From: an uncultured Dialister sp.
Lineage (GTDB): Bacteria > Bacillota > Negativicutes > Veillonellales > Dialisteraceae
Assembly: GCF_900541605.1 (NCBI RefSeq)
Contig: NZ_UQKJ01000100.1
Location: forward strand, 1-7,264
DNA length: 7,264 nucleotides
Direction of reading: 5' to 3'
Below are positions 1-5,710 of the stretch, piece by piece. Positions within the stretch are counted from its first letter, which is position 1. The number at the start of each line of letters is the position of its first letter. The position numbers and the translations under genes were made by a program. The notes below the pieces were generated by a model, which saw only the letters and a list, made by a program, of their open reading frames with translations, searched no databases and was not told where the DNA came from.

Positions 1-47
1 CCCTCCGTCTCGCTGCGCTCGCCACCTCCCCCATAGATGGGGGAGGT
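1..47 (-). repeat. Partial GC-hairpin intergenic repeat, left copy
   Basis: A perfect 10-bp stem pairs 24-33 with 38-47 around the loop TAGA; its core is CCTCCCCCA/TGGGGGAGG. Read on the minus strand, the stem is followed by GGTGGCGAGCGCAGCGAGAC and then GGAGGG, the layout of a common intergenic repeat of gut Firmicutes (stem, GGTGGC, short hairpin, GACGGAGGG). The window edge cuts it. A related element lies at 7222-7264 in the opposite orientation. There is no T-run, so I do not call it a terminator. Confidence 0.6.
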
Positions 48-115
48 TAGCTTCTAGCAGCCAGGAAGGCGGGGCAGCCTACGGCATGAAGAAGCTGACG
101 GAATCATCCGTAGAA

Positions 116-282
116 AGCGCCGCAGGCGAATCAGCTTTCCTAGTAGCTAACAGCTAGCAGCTAGAAGCCCCCGCTCCAGATGACTCCAACCGTACCCCGC
201 CGCCAGCGCCGCAGGCGAATCAGCTTTCCTGGCAGCTAACAGCTAGCAGCTGGAAGCCCCGCTCCAGCTGACTCTAACCGTA
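116..282. repeat. Tandem duplication, 88-89 bp period, with heptad core
   Basis: Copy 1 (116-194) and copy 2 (205-282) differ by five substitutions and a one-base gap over about 79 positions. Each copy carries a mini-hairpin CGCC-GCA-GGCG (118-128 and 207-217). Each then has three heptads of type CAGCTAR (144-164 and 233-253), followed by GAAGCCCC and ACCGTA. A shortened inverted copy at 50-67 has a single heptad. No reading frame or known mobile-element end is present. Confidence 0.8.
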
Positions 283-381
283 TCTTGCCACCATCCCCGC
301 CCGTACGCACGCGAGCTTATTCAACGGCCACTAGCTTTTGTCACAGGTCCGTAAATTCTTCGAAAACTTGCCTTAGACCCC

Positions 382-436
382 TTTACTTTTTTACTTTAGC
401 GTGGTAATGTATAACTACAACAGAGAAAGAAGGAGG
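382..436 (+). promoter_or_regulatory. hisZ promoter and ribosome binding site
   Basis: A -10-like TATAAC lies at 410-415 in an AT-rich stretch. The -35 is unclear: TTTACT occurs at 382-387 and 390-395, 22 and 14 bases away, and neither spacing is ideal. A strong Shine-Dalgarno AAGGAGG at 430-436 sits 5 bases before the hisZ ATG. If TATAAC is the -10, the transcript leader is only about 20 bases, leaving no room for an attenuator. TATAACTA, ACAG and GAAAGAAGGA recur in the same order before hisD. Confidence 0.5.
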
Positions 437-441
437 GCTCT

Positions 442-1656
442 ATGGCACAGGAAATGGATGACCTGAAAATGGTCCATGAAGAAGAGATGAAAAATTATGA
501 CCGCATCGAAGGTTCAGTCGTATCGGTCATGCGGCGGCACGGATGCAAAATCATCCAGACCCCCACATTTGAGGACTACGACACCTACGGCCGGTATTTC
601 CCCCAGCTCCAGCGGGAGATGATCAAGACCATAGGTCCCGACGGCGAAGTGCTTGTCATGCGCCCCGACGTGACGGTGCCCCTGGTGAAGACGGTGGCCC
701 GGGAATATCCGGACCCGGACCAGCTCCTGAAGTTCGGCTACGTGTCCATGGTATTCCGTGAATACTACGGGAAATCCACCCACGGCAAGTACTTCCTCCA
801 GAGCGGCGTGGAAGTCCTGGGGGATGAGACCCCGGAATGCGACGGGGAAGTCATGGTGATGGCGGCGGAGTTCCTGGAATCCGTAGGGATCCGGGATATG
901 CGCATCGACCTGGGCACCGTGGCCTACATGGACGCCCTCTTCGATGAGCTCCACTTAACCGGCCCTGAGCTCTCCAAAGTCCGGGAATACATGGAGAAAC
1001 GAAACCTCGTTTCCTTTGAAAAACTGGTGGACACCCTGCCCATCACCACCATCCAGCGGAAGGTGCTGCTGGAGCTGCCCCGGCTCTTTGGAAACTACGA
1101 AGACACCCTGAAGCGGGCGGAGGATCTCTGCCTGAATCATAAAATGATGGAAGCCCTGGAGCGGCTGAAGAAGGTGTACGAATACCTGGAAGTGGCGGGC
1201 TATAGCGACCGGGTGCAGCTGGACTTCGGATTCACCTCCCACATGGGTTACTACACGGACATGGTCTTCAAGATTTACGCCGACGGCGCCCTCTATTCCC
1301 TCATCAGCGGCGGCCGCTACGATTCCCTGGCCGCCCAGTTCCAGGTGCCCCGGCCGGCCTGCGGCTTCGGGCTGAATATGAACCTTCTCTACGAAGTGAT
1401 GGCGGAAGAAAATCTGCTGGAGGAAATGGTACCGTCCTGCGACCTGGCGGTGATTTACGACAAACCGGACCGGGACCTGGTGCTGACGCTCATGGACTGG
1501 CGGAGGAAGGGCCACTCGGTGCTCGGGGTTTCCGGGAAGAACCGGATCGTCACCGGCGATTACCGGATCACCGCGGTCTATGAAAATGGGAAATTCAAAG
1601 TGGGGGATGAAGTTCTTTCGAAGGAAGAACTGGAATCCCGGTTAGGAGGAAAATGA
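442..1656 (+). CDS. hisZ: ATP phosphoribosyltransferase regulatory subunit HisZ
   Basis: HisZ is a catalytically inactive histidyl-tRNA synthetase paralogue. It binds the short catalytic HisG to form the hetero-octameric ATP phosphoribosyltransferase and senses histidine. The 404-residue protein shows the class II synthetase core: RPDVTVP at 74-80 (motif 2 region), QSGVEVLG at 120-127, a histidine-binding-like LDFGF...GYYTD at 260-273, SGGRYDSL at 289-296, and CGFGLNMNLL at 307-316. The tail after about 330 is short and lacks the usual HisRS anticodon-binding domain, which separates it from true HisRS; the length fits HisZ (about 390). The ATG at 442 follows AAGGAGG by 5 bases. Its TGA overlaps the first possible hisG ATG. 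The immediately adjacent short hisG supports the call, and histidyl-tRNA synthetase is the only real alternative. Confidence 0.95.
   Translation: MAQEMDDLKMVHEEEMKNYDRIEGSVVSVMRRHGCKIIQTPTFEDYDTYGRYFPQLQREMIKTIGPDGEVLVMRPDVTVPLVKTVAREYPDPDQLLKFGYVSMVFREYYGKSTHGKYFLQSGVEVLGDETPECDGEVMVMAAEFLESVGIRDMRIDLGTVAYMDALFDELHLTGPELSKVREYMEKRNLVSFEKLVDTLPITTIQRKVLLELPRLFGNYEDTLKRAEDLCLNHKMMEALERLKKVYEYLEVAGYSDRVQLDFGFTSHMGYYTDMVFKIYADGALYSLISGGRYDSLAAQFQVPRPACGFGLNMNLLYEVMAEENLLEEMVPSCDLAVIYDKPDRDLVLTLMDWRRKGHSVLGVSGKNRIVTGDYRITAVYENGKFKVGDEVLSKEELESRLGGK
1644..1649 (+). promoter_or_regulatory. hisG ribosome binding site
   Basis: AGGAGG inside the last codons of hisZ lies 3 bases before the ATG at 1653 and 6 bases before the in-frame ATG at 1656. 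The second spacing is the more usual, so 1656 is preferred as the hisG start. Either start overlaps the hisZ stop, which suggests translational coupling. Confidence 0.6.
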
Positions 1657-2270
1657 TGCTCCATATTGCACTGGCCAAAGGAAGAATTGCTAAGAAAGTC
1701 ATGAAAAGCCTGGCGGATGGGGGCTACCATTTTCCCGATTACTCCGACGACAGCCGAAAACTGATTTTCACGGACGATAAAGACCGCATCCGGGTGACCC
1801 TGGTGAAATCGCCGGACGTGGCGGTCTACGTCCGCCGGGGCGCCGCAGACGCCGGTATCGTAGGCAAGGACGTGCTCATGGAAGACGGGGAAGAAGACGT
1901 CTACGAAATCGAAGACCTGGGCATCGGGAAATGCCGCATGGCCGTTTCCGGGATCAAAGGGAACAAGGCAGTCATGAACAAGCGGATCCTCACGGTGGCC
2001 TCCAAGTACCCCTCCATAGCGAGGAAGTACTTCGCCGACCGGTTCCAGCCCATCGATATCATCAAGCTGAACGGCTCCGTAGAACTGGCCCCTCTCGTAG
2101 GCCTGTCCGACGTGATCGTGGATATTGTGGAAACCGGCACCACCCTCCGGGAAAACGGCCTGGAAGCCTACGATTACTTCATGGACTTCTCCGCCCGCCT
2201 CATCTGCAACAAGGTATCCTACAAAATGAAGCAGGACGAGCTGAATGAGTTTATCGGGCTTGTGAAATAA
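1656..2270 (+). CDS. hisG: ATP phosphoribosyltransferase catalytic subunit, short-form HisG
   Basis: HisG catalyses the first committed step, ATP + PRPP to N1-(5-phosphoribosyl)-ATP, in the cytoplasm. At 204 residues it is the short form, without the C-terminal histidine-binding domain of long HisG (about 290-300 residues), so it should need HisZ for activity and feedback control. Numbered from the second Met, visible motifs are ALAKGR at 5-10, a DVAVYVRRGAADAGIVGKD block around 54-72, and ELAPLVG followed by the PRPP-binding DIVETGTTLRENGL at 143-169. Two ATGs are in tandem; 1656 has the better Shine-Dalgarno spacing, while 1653 would add one Met. The gene ends with TAA at 2268-2270, and a repeat array begins 3 bases later. 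No terminator with a T-run follows, so read-through towards hisD is possible. Confidence 0.95.
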   Translation: MLHIALAKGRIAKKVMKSLADGGYHFPDYSDDSRKLIFTDDKDRIRVTLVKSPDVAVYVRRGAADAGIVGKDVLMEDGEEDVYEIEDLGIGKCRMAVSGIKGNKAVMNKRILTVASKYPSIARKYFADRFQPIDIIKLNGSVELAPLVGLSDVIVDIVETGTTLRENGLEAYDYFMDFSARLICNKVSYKMKQDELNEFIGLVK

Positions 2271-2273
2271 AGA

Positions 2274-2322
2274 GAGTTGAGATTTGAGAGTTGAGAATTG
2301 AGGTCCAGCGGCTTCGCCGCAG
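2274..2322 (+). repeat. 49-bp heptad-plus-hairpin module, hisG copy
   Basis: Four exact 7-bp units (GAGTTGA, GATTTGA, GAGTTGA, GAATTGA) fill 2274-2301. They are followed by GGTCCA and a hairpin GCGGC-TTC-GCCGC (2308-2320). The module starts 3 bases after the hisG stop codon. It aligns without gaps to 7054-7102, with about 41 of 49 positions identical. The hairpin region is shared with the adjoining palindromic element. Confidence 0.75.
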
Positions 2323-2443
2323 ATGCACCCCCTCAGTCGCCTACGGCGCCAGCTCCCCCGAAAGGGGAGCCAAGGTTTCTTGCTTCCCCCTCTGGGGGAA
2401 GTCCCGCGAAGCGGGCAAGGGGGTGCATTTGCCGCGAAGCGGC
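2308..2443. repeat. Multi-hairpin palindromic intergenic element
   Basis: An outer stem pairs 2319-2333 with 2418-2432: 15 bp with one G-U in RNA, core ATGCACCCCCT/AGGGGGTGCAT. It encloses four hairpins: CGCC-TAC-GGCG (2338-2348), GCTCCCC/GGGGAGC (2352-2370), CTTCCCCC-TCT-GGGGGAAG (2383-2401) and CCCGC-GAA-GCGGG (2403-2415). Alternative hairpins GCGGC-TTC-GCCGC (2308-2320) and GCCGC-GAA-GCGGC (2431-2443) sit at the two ends. The inner sequence resembles widespread intergenic repeats of gut Firmicutes. It contains no transposase and no good T-run. Confidence 0.75.
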
Positions 2444-2489
2444 TGACGTATATCATAAGGCGGCGCTTCCCAATTTGCGCGCCGCTAAA

Positions 2490-2513
2490 GATCTAGACCT
2501 GGATCTGGATCTA
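2490..2513 (+). repeat. Hexanucleotide array, left (GATCTR)4
   Basis: Four units of 6 bp (GATCTA, GACCTG, GATCTG, GATCTA) run directly into the MITE. The last unit supplies part of the CTAG target site. The next half unit, GAC, resumes after the MITE at 2677, so the insertion split the array. Confidence 0.7.
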
Positions 2514-2677
2514 GGGAAGCGCTGATTAATTCGCAGAGTCCGATTATACATGTATTTTCATGCAATACTGCGTCATAATCCTCCTTAAATAGCTCGCTAT
2601 TCGCGTCGGATTATTCCTTGTATTGCATGAAAATACAAGAGTATAATCGAACAACGATTTAATCAGTGCTTCCCTAG
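2511..2677. mobile_element. 159-bp MITE with CTAG target-site duplication
   Basis: The element spans 2515-2673, bounded by direct CTAG copies at 2511-2514 and 2674-2677. Its terminal inverted repeats start GGAAGCRCTGATTAA and match at 17 of 19 positions (2515-2533 against 2655-2673). Further inside, CGATTATAC pairs with GTATAATCG (2541-2549/2641-2649), and an 18-bp block is perfectly inverted (2551-2568/2620-2637). At the centre AATAGC-TC-GCTATT (2588-2601) closes a near-complete palindrome. There is no room for a transposase, so it is non-autonomous. GGAAG ends and a CTAG target are features of the IS5 subgroup of the IS5 family, so an IS5-like transposase elsewhere in the genome is the likely mobiliser (inference). 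Confidence 0.85.
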
Positions 2678-2704
2678 ACCCCCAGGGCCTCCGGCCCGGT
2701 TCCC

Positions 2705-2728
2705 CTCGATCTCGACCTCGATCTCGAT
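2705..2728 (-). repeat. Hexanucleotide array, right (ATCGAG)4
   Basis: Four 6-bp units CTCGAT, CTCGAC, CTCGAT, CTCGAT on the + strand read ATCGAG/GTCGAG on the minus strand. In that orientation the array resembles the left array at 2490-2513 (GATCNR units), so the two arrays face each other across the MITE. They have diverged enough that shared origin is not certain. Confidence 0.6.
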
Positions 2729-2729
2729 C

Positions 2730-2777
2730 TTTACACATAACATATTAAATACCATATAACTATACAGGAAAGAAGGA
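2730..2777 (+). promoter_or_regulatory. hisD promoter and ribosome binding site
   Basis: A -35-like TTTACA (2730-2735) and a -10-like TATAAC (2755-2760) are 19 bases apart in AT-rich DNA that stands out from the GC-rich surroundings. GAAGGA at 2772-2777 lies 8 bases before the hisD ATG. From TATAAC to the Shine-Dalgarno this leader matches the hisZ leader (410-434) at 22 positions, with one substitution and two one-base gaps. This supports a separate hisD promoter downstream of the repeat-filled gap. Confidence 0.5.
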
Positions 2778-2785
2778 AACACACA

Positions 2786-4075
2786 ATGGAATGGATTACT
2801 GTACCGGAAAAAGGATTGACCCTCCGCGAAGTGCGGACGATGACAAACAGAAACGTGAACCTTTCTGACGACGTGGAAAAGGCGGTTTCCGCCATTCTCC
2901 AGCAGGTGAAGGACGGCGGCGACGAAGCGGTCCGGGCGCTGACGAAGAAATTCGACGGCGTAAAGCTTTCTGACTTCCGGGTGACGGAAGAGGAAATCGA
3001 AGAGGCCGTGAAAGAAGTGGGTCCCGAATTTCTGGCAGTCCTGAAGGAAGCGAAGGAAAATATCGAAGCCTTCCATAAAGAACAGGTACGGAAATCCTGG
3101 TCCAAAGAATTCCGGGACGGCGTGGAACTGGGCGAACGGTTCCTCCCCATCCAGAGAGTCGGCGTCTACGTCCCCGGCGGCCGGGCGGCGTACCCCTCCA
3201 CGGTACTCATGGACACGGTGCCTGCCATGGTGGCAGGATGCCCGGAAGTGGCCATGACCACCCCTCCCGGCAAAGACGGGAAAGTGAATCCCAATATCCT
3301 CGCCGCTGCCTACGTGGCAGGGGTGAAGGAAATCTATAAAGTCGGCGGCGCCCAGGGCATTGCCATGCTGGCCTACGGCACGGAATCCGTGGAGCCGGTG
3401 TTCAAGATCGTGGGACCCGGCAACGCCTTCGTGGCCATGGCGAAACGGCTCGTTTTCGGCACCGTAGGCATCGATATGATCGCAGGCCCTTCAGAAGTGT
3501 GCTGCGTGGCTGACGGCAGTGCCAACCCCACCTGGATTGCGGCGGACCTCCTGTCCCAGGCGGAACACGATCCCCGGGCGGCGGTATTCCTCATTACTCC
3601 GGACAAGGACTTCGGCCTGAAGGTACAGGCCGAAATGGAACGGCAGATGAAGGAACTTTCCCGGTATGAAATCATGAAGAGCTCCGTAGATACCTACGCC
3701 AAAGCCTTCCTCTGCAGAGACGCCGCCCAGTGCTTTGATATCGTCAACAAAATCGCTCCAGAACACCTGGAAGTGGAACTGCCGGATCCGAAGCAGTACC
3801 TGCCCCTCATTTACAATGCCGGCGCCATTTTCCTCGGGAAATACACCTCCGAACCCATCGGCGACTACATGGCCGGCCCGAACCACACACTGCCCACCTC
3901 CGGTACCGCTGCCTTCTCTTCGCCCCTTGGGGTCTATGATTTCGTGAAACACAGCAGCGTGGAGTGTTATACTGAAGAGGCATTCAGAAAGATTTCCAGA
4001 AAGGTCCAGCTCTTCGCGAAAGCGGAAGGGCTCACGGCCCATGCCAATGCTATGGAGGTGCGCGATGAAGACTGA
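2786..4075 (+). CDS. hisD: Histidinol dehydrogenase HisD
   Basis: HisD catalyses the last two steps, the NAD-dependent oxidation of L-histidinol through histidinal to L-histidine, as a zinc-dependent cytoplasmic homodimer. The 429-residue length is typical. Visible motifs are RVGVYVPGGRAAYPS at 124-138, KVGGAQGIAMLAYG at 185-198, VGPGNAFV at 209-216, and the family signature from IDMIAGPSE (229-237) to LLSQAEH (255-261). Expected zinc ligands are Q258, H261, D360 (IGDYMAGPNH) and H419 near the C-terminus. The catalytic pair E326-H327 sits in APEHLEV, and H367 is present. The ATG at 2786 is preceded by GAAGGA at 8 bases. The gene overlaps hisC by 11 bases. It heads the second block and probably has its own promoter. 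Confidence 0.97.
   Translation: MEWITVPEKGLTLREVRTMTNRNVNLSDDVEKAVSAILQQVKDGGDEAVRALTKKFDGVKLSDFRVTEEEIEEAVKEVGPEFLAVLKEAKENIEAFHKEQVRKSWSKEFRDGVELGERFLPIQRVGVYVPGGRAAYPSTVLMDTVPAMVAGCPEVAMTTPPGKDGKVNPNILAAAYVAGVKEIYKVGGAQGIAMLAYGTESVEPVFKIVGPGNAFVAMAKRLVFGTVGIDMIAGPSEVCCVADGSANPTWIAADLLSQAEHDPRAAVFLITPDKDFGLKVQAEMERQMKELSRYEIMKSSVDTYAKAFLCRDAAQCFDIVNKIAPEHLEVELPDPKQYLPLIYNAGAIFLGKYTSEPIGDYMAGPNHTLPTSGTAAFSSPLGVYDFVKHSSVECYTEEAFRKISRKVQLFAKAEGLTAHANAMEVRDED
4054..4058 (+). promoter_or_regulatory. hisC ribosome binding site
   Basis: GGAGG within the end of hisD lies 6 bases before the ATG at 4065. An earlier in-frame ATG at 4041 lacks such a site and would add eight residues (MPMLWRCA) that do not look like a HisC N-terminus, so the site fixes the start at 4065. 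Confidence 0.75.
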
Positions 4076-5135
4076 ATGGCTTCGTAAGACAATTCAAGAT
4101 TTTGAACCCTATTTTGTGGCTCCCATTGCGGAGAAACACGTGATTAACGCCAACGAGAACTATTTCAATGTTCTCTCCATTCCGGCGGTGAAGAAGGAAC
4201 TCCTGGAAGCCCTGGATTCCTTCCAGCCCCAGATCTACCCGAAACCCATGGCCGACGGCCTTCGGGAAGTGCTGGCGGACTACATGGGCGTCAAGCCGGA
4301 GAACATTATCTGCGGAAACGGCGGCGATGAAATGATTACCTATCTCCTGGGTACCTTCCTGAACCCCGGGGATAAGCTCCTCGTCCACACCCCCACCTTC
4401 GATATGTACGAACTGGGGGCCGAAACCCTGGGCGCCTCCGCCATCAAAGTGAAGGACCTCGCCGGCTACCGGCGGGACAGGGAAGGGCTCCTTGCGGCTG
4501 TGAAGAAATACCAGCCCAAGGTGACAGTCATCTGCAACCCCAATAACCCCACCGGCGACCTGCTGCCGGCTTCCTTCATCGAAGAAGTGCTGAAGGCTGC
4601 CGACAACATCGTCTTCGTGGATGAAGCGTACATGGAATTCGCCCAGAAAGAAAGCGTAGTTTCCCTCATTAATAAGTACCCGAACCTGGTGGTCCTCCGT
4701 ACCCTGTCCAAGGCCTTCGCCTTCGCCGGCATGCGCTGCGGCTACCTCGTAGGGGATAAAGAAATGATCGAAGCCATTGCGAAGATCAAGGCTCCCTACA
4801 ACCTGAACGCCTTCACCCAGCTCTTTGCGCCCATCGTGGTGCGGCATAAGGAGGAACTCTTCAAAATCCGGGACGACATCGTGAAAGAAAGGGCCCGGCT
4901 CTACGATGAACTGGTGAAGATTCCGGGACTCACGGTGTACCCCTCCTGCACGAACTTCCTCCTGGTCCAGGTGGAACGGAAGCATGAGGAAATCTTCAAA
5001 GCCCTGAAGGCGAAGGATATCCTGGTGAAGATCTACAGAAACAGCGCAGAGCTGCCGAATGCCTTCCGCATTTCCGTCACCACGAAGGACGTGGATGACA
5101 CCCTGCTCTCCGTATTCCGGGAGGAACTCCAATGA
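4065..5135 (+). CDS. hisC: Histidinol-phosphate aminotransferase HisC
   Basis: HisC is a PLP-dependent fold-type I aminotransferase that converts imidazole acetol phosphate and glutamate to histidinol phosphate and 2-oxoglutarate. The 356-residue length is normal. Visible motifs are NENYFNVL at 30-37, GNGGDEM at 84-90 (phosphate-binding turn), PTFDMY at 110-115, CNPNNPTG at 157-164, VDEAYMEF at 185-192 with D186 and Y189 for the PLP ring, and TLSKAFAFAGMRCG at 213-226 with K216 as the Schiff-base lysine. R335 in FRISV is the likely substrate carboxylate ligand. The start at 4065 follows GGAGG by 6 bases and lies inside the last codons of hisD, which implies coupling. The stop overlaps the hisB ATG. 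The family also includes related aminotransferases, but the operon context makes HisC secure. Confidence 0.95.
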   Translation: MKTEWLRKTIQDFEPYFVAPIAEKHVINANENYFNVLSIPAVKKELLEALDSFQPQIYPKPMADGLREVLADYMGVKPENIICGNGGDEMITYLLGTFLNPGDKLLVHTPTFDMYELGAETLGASAIKVKDLAGYRRDREGLLAAVKKYQPKVTVICNPNNPTGDLLPASFIEEVLKAADNIVFVDEAYMEFAQKESVVSLINKYPNLVVLRTLSKAFAFAGMRCGYLVGDKEMIEAIAKIKAPYNLNAFTQLFAPIVVRHKEELFKIRDDIVKERARLYDELVKIPGLTVYPSCTNFLLVQVERKHEEIFKALKAKDILVKIYRNSAELPNAFRISVTTKDVDDTLLSVFREELQ

Positions 5136-5710
5136 GAACCGCCACGATCCACAGGAAAACCGGGGAAACCAACATTTCCGTCACCCTCAATATCGACGGC
5201 AGCGGCCGGTATGAAGGCACCACGGGCATCGGTTTCTTCGACCATATGATGAACCTTCTTGCCCGGCACAGCGGCATGGATATCCGCCTTTCCTGCACCG
5301 GGGACCTCTACGTGGACAACCACCACACCATCGAGGACCTGGGCATCACCCTGGGTGACGCCTTCCTCAAGGCCCTGGGGGATAAGAAGGGCATCCGCCG
5401 GTATGGCTGCTTCTTCTGTCCCATGGATGAGACCCTGTCCCGCATTGTGCTGGACCTCTCCGGCCGGCCCTACTTCGTCTACCACGTCCACATCCCGGTG
5501 GAACGGATCGGCGATTTTGAGACAGAAATGACCCGGGAATTTTTCCTGGCCTTCGCCATGCACGGCATGATGAATCTTCATATGGCCTGCCTGTACGGAG
5601 AAAATGGACACCACATGGTGGAGTCCCTCTTCAAAGGCATCGGCCATGCACTGAAAGAAGCGGTCACCGTGGAAGGGGACACCGTCCTCTCCACGAAGGG
5701 GGTGCTCTGA
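5132..5710 (+). CDS. hisB: Imidazoleglycerol-phosphate dehydratase HisB (monofunctional)
   Basis: HisB dehydrates imidazole glycerol phosphate to imidazole acetol phosphate, normally as a manganese-containing 24-mer. The 192 residues hold only the dehydratase domain, without the N-terminal HAD phosphatase of enterobacterial HisB, so histidinol-phosphate phosphatase must be encoded elsewhere. The two metal-binding signatures are DNHHTIEDLGITLG at 62-75 and GHHMVESLFK at 159-168; GFFDHM at 34-39 adds conserved residues. The ATG at 5132 overlaps the hisC stop as ATGA, and GGAGG at 5120-5124 is 7 bases upstream. The stop shares one base with the hisH start (TGATG). Confidence 0.97.
   Translation: MRTATIHRKTGETNISVTLNIDGSGRYEGTTGIGFFDHMMNLLARHSGMDIRLSCTGDLYVDNHHTIEDLGITLGDAFLKALGDKKGIRRYGCFFCPMDETLSRIVLDLSGRPYFVYHVHIPVERIGDFETEMTREFFLAFAMHGMMNLHMACLYGENGHHMVESLFKGIGHALKEAVTVEGDTVLSTKGVL

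Larger units (their letters stand above)
1..441. other. Gene-free region upstream of hisZ
   Basis: I see no credible gene here. From left to right it holds a partial GC-hairpin repeat (1-47), a short inverted fragment of the following repeat (50-67), a small hairpin with stem ACGGA/TCCGT (98-111), a tandem duplication (116-282), about 100 bases without recognised structure (283-380), and the hisZ promoter/leader (about 381-441). No T-box, leader peptide with a run of histidine codons, or terminator/antiterminator pair is visible ahead of hisZ. Confidence 0.8.
2271..2785. other. Repeat-filled gap between hisG and hisD
   Basis: This 515-bp gap has no credible gene. In order it contains a heptad array and GC hairpin (2274-2322), a multi-hairpin palindrome (2308-2443), a hairpin with 7-bp stem GCGGCGC/GCGCCGC (2460-2485), a hexad array (2490-2513), a MITE with target duplication (2511-2677), a small GGGCC-TCC-GGCCC hairpin (2685-2697), a second hexad array (2705-2728), and the hisD leader (2730-2785). 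Short frames across it translate the repeats and are not genes. Confidence 0.8.

Noticed and set aside
1..441. CRISPR array from the repeated units at 116-282
   Set aside because: There are only two long copies with no unique spacers between short repeats, and no cas genes. It is a tandem duplication.
442..1656. Histidyl-tRNA synthetase rather than HisZ
   Set aside because: The protein lacks the C-terminal anticodon-binding domain, has diverged synthetase motifs, and is directly followed by a short-form hisG that requires HisZ.
2352..2401. Strong hairpins after hisG as an intrinsic terminator
   Set aside because: The stems are stable, but the longest following T-run is only three bases (TTTCTT), and they belong to a dispersed repeat. 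Termination cannot be supported from sequence alone.
1578..2456. 292-codon minus-strand frame covering hisG and part of the gap
   Set aside because: It is antisense to hisG over most of its length, starts in the palindromic repeat, and shows no family motifs.
2298..2525. 75-codon frame on the + strand between hisG and hisD
   Set aside because: It translates the heptad, multi-hairpin and hexad repeats (for example a run of DLDLDL from the hexads), has no ribosome site and ends within the MITE.
4050..5132. Long open frame (360 codons) antisense to hisC
   Set aside because: A shadow of GC-rich codon use. The translation has no recognisable domain and is rich in H, G, V and F; hisC is clearly the real gene. 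Similar antisense frames over hisZ, hisG, hisD, hisB and hisA were rejected for the same reason.
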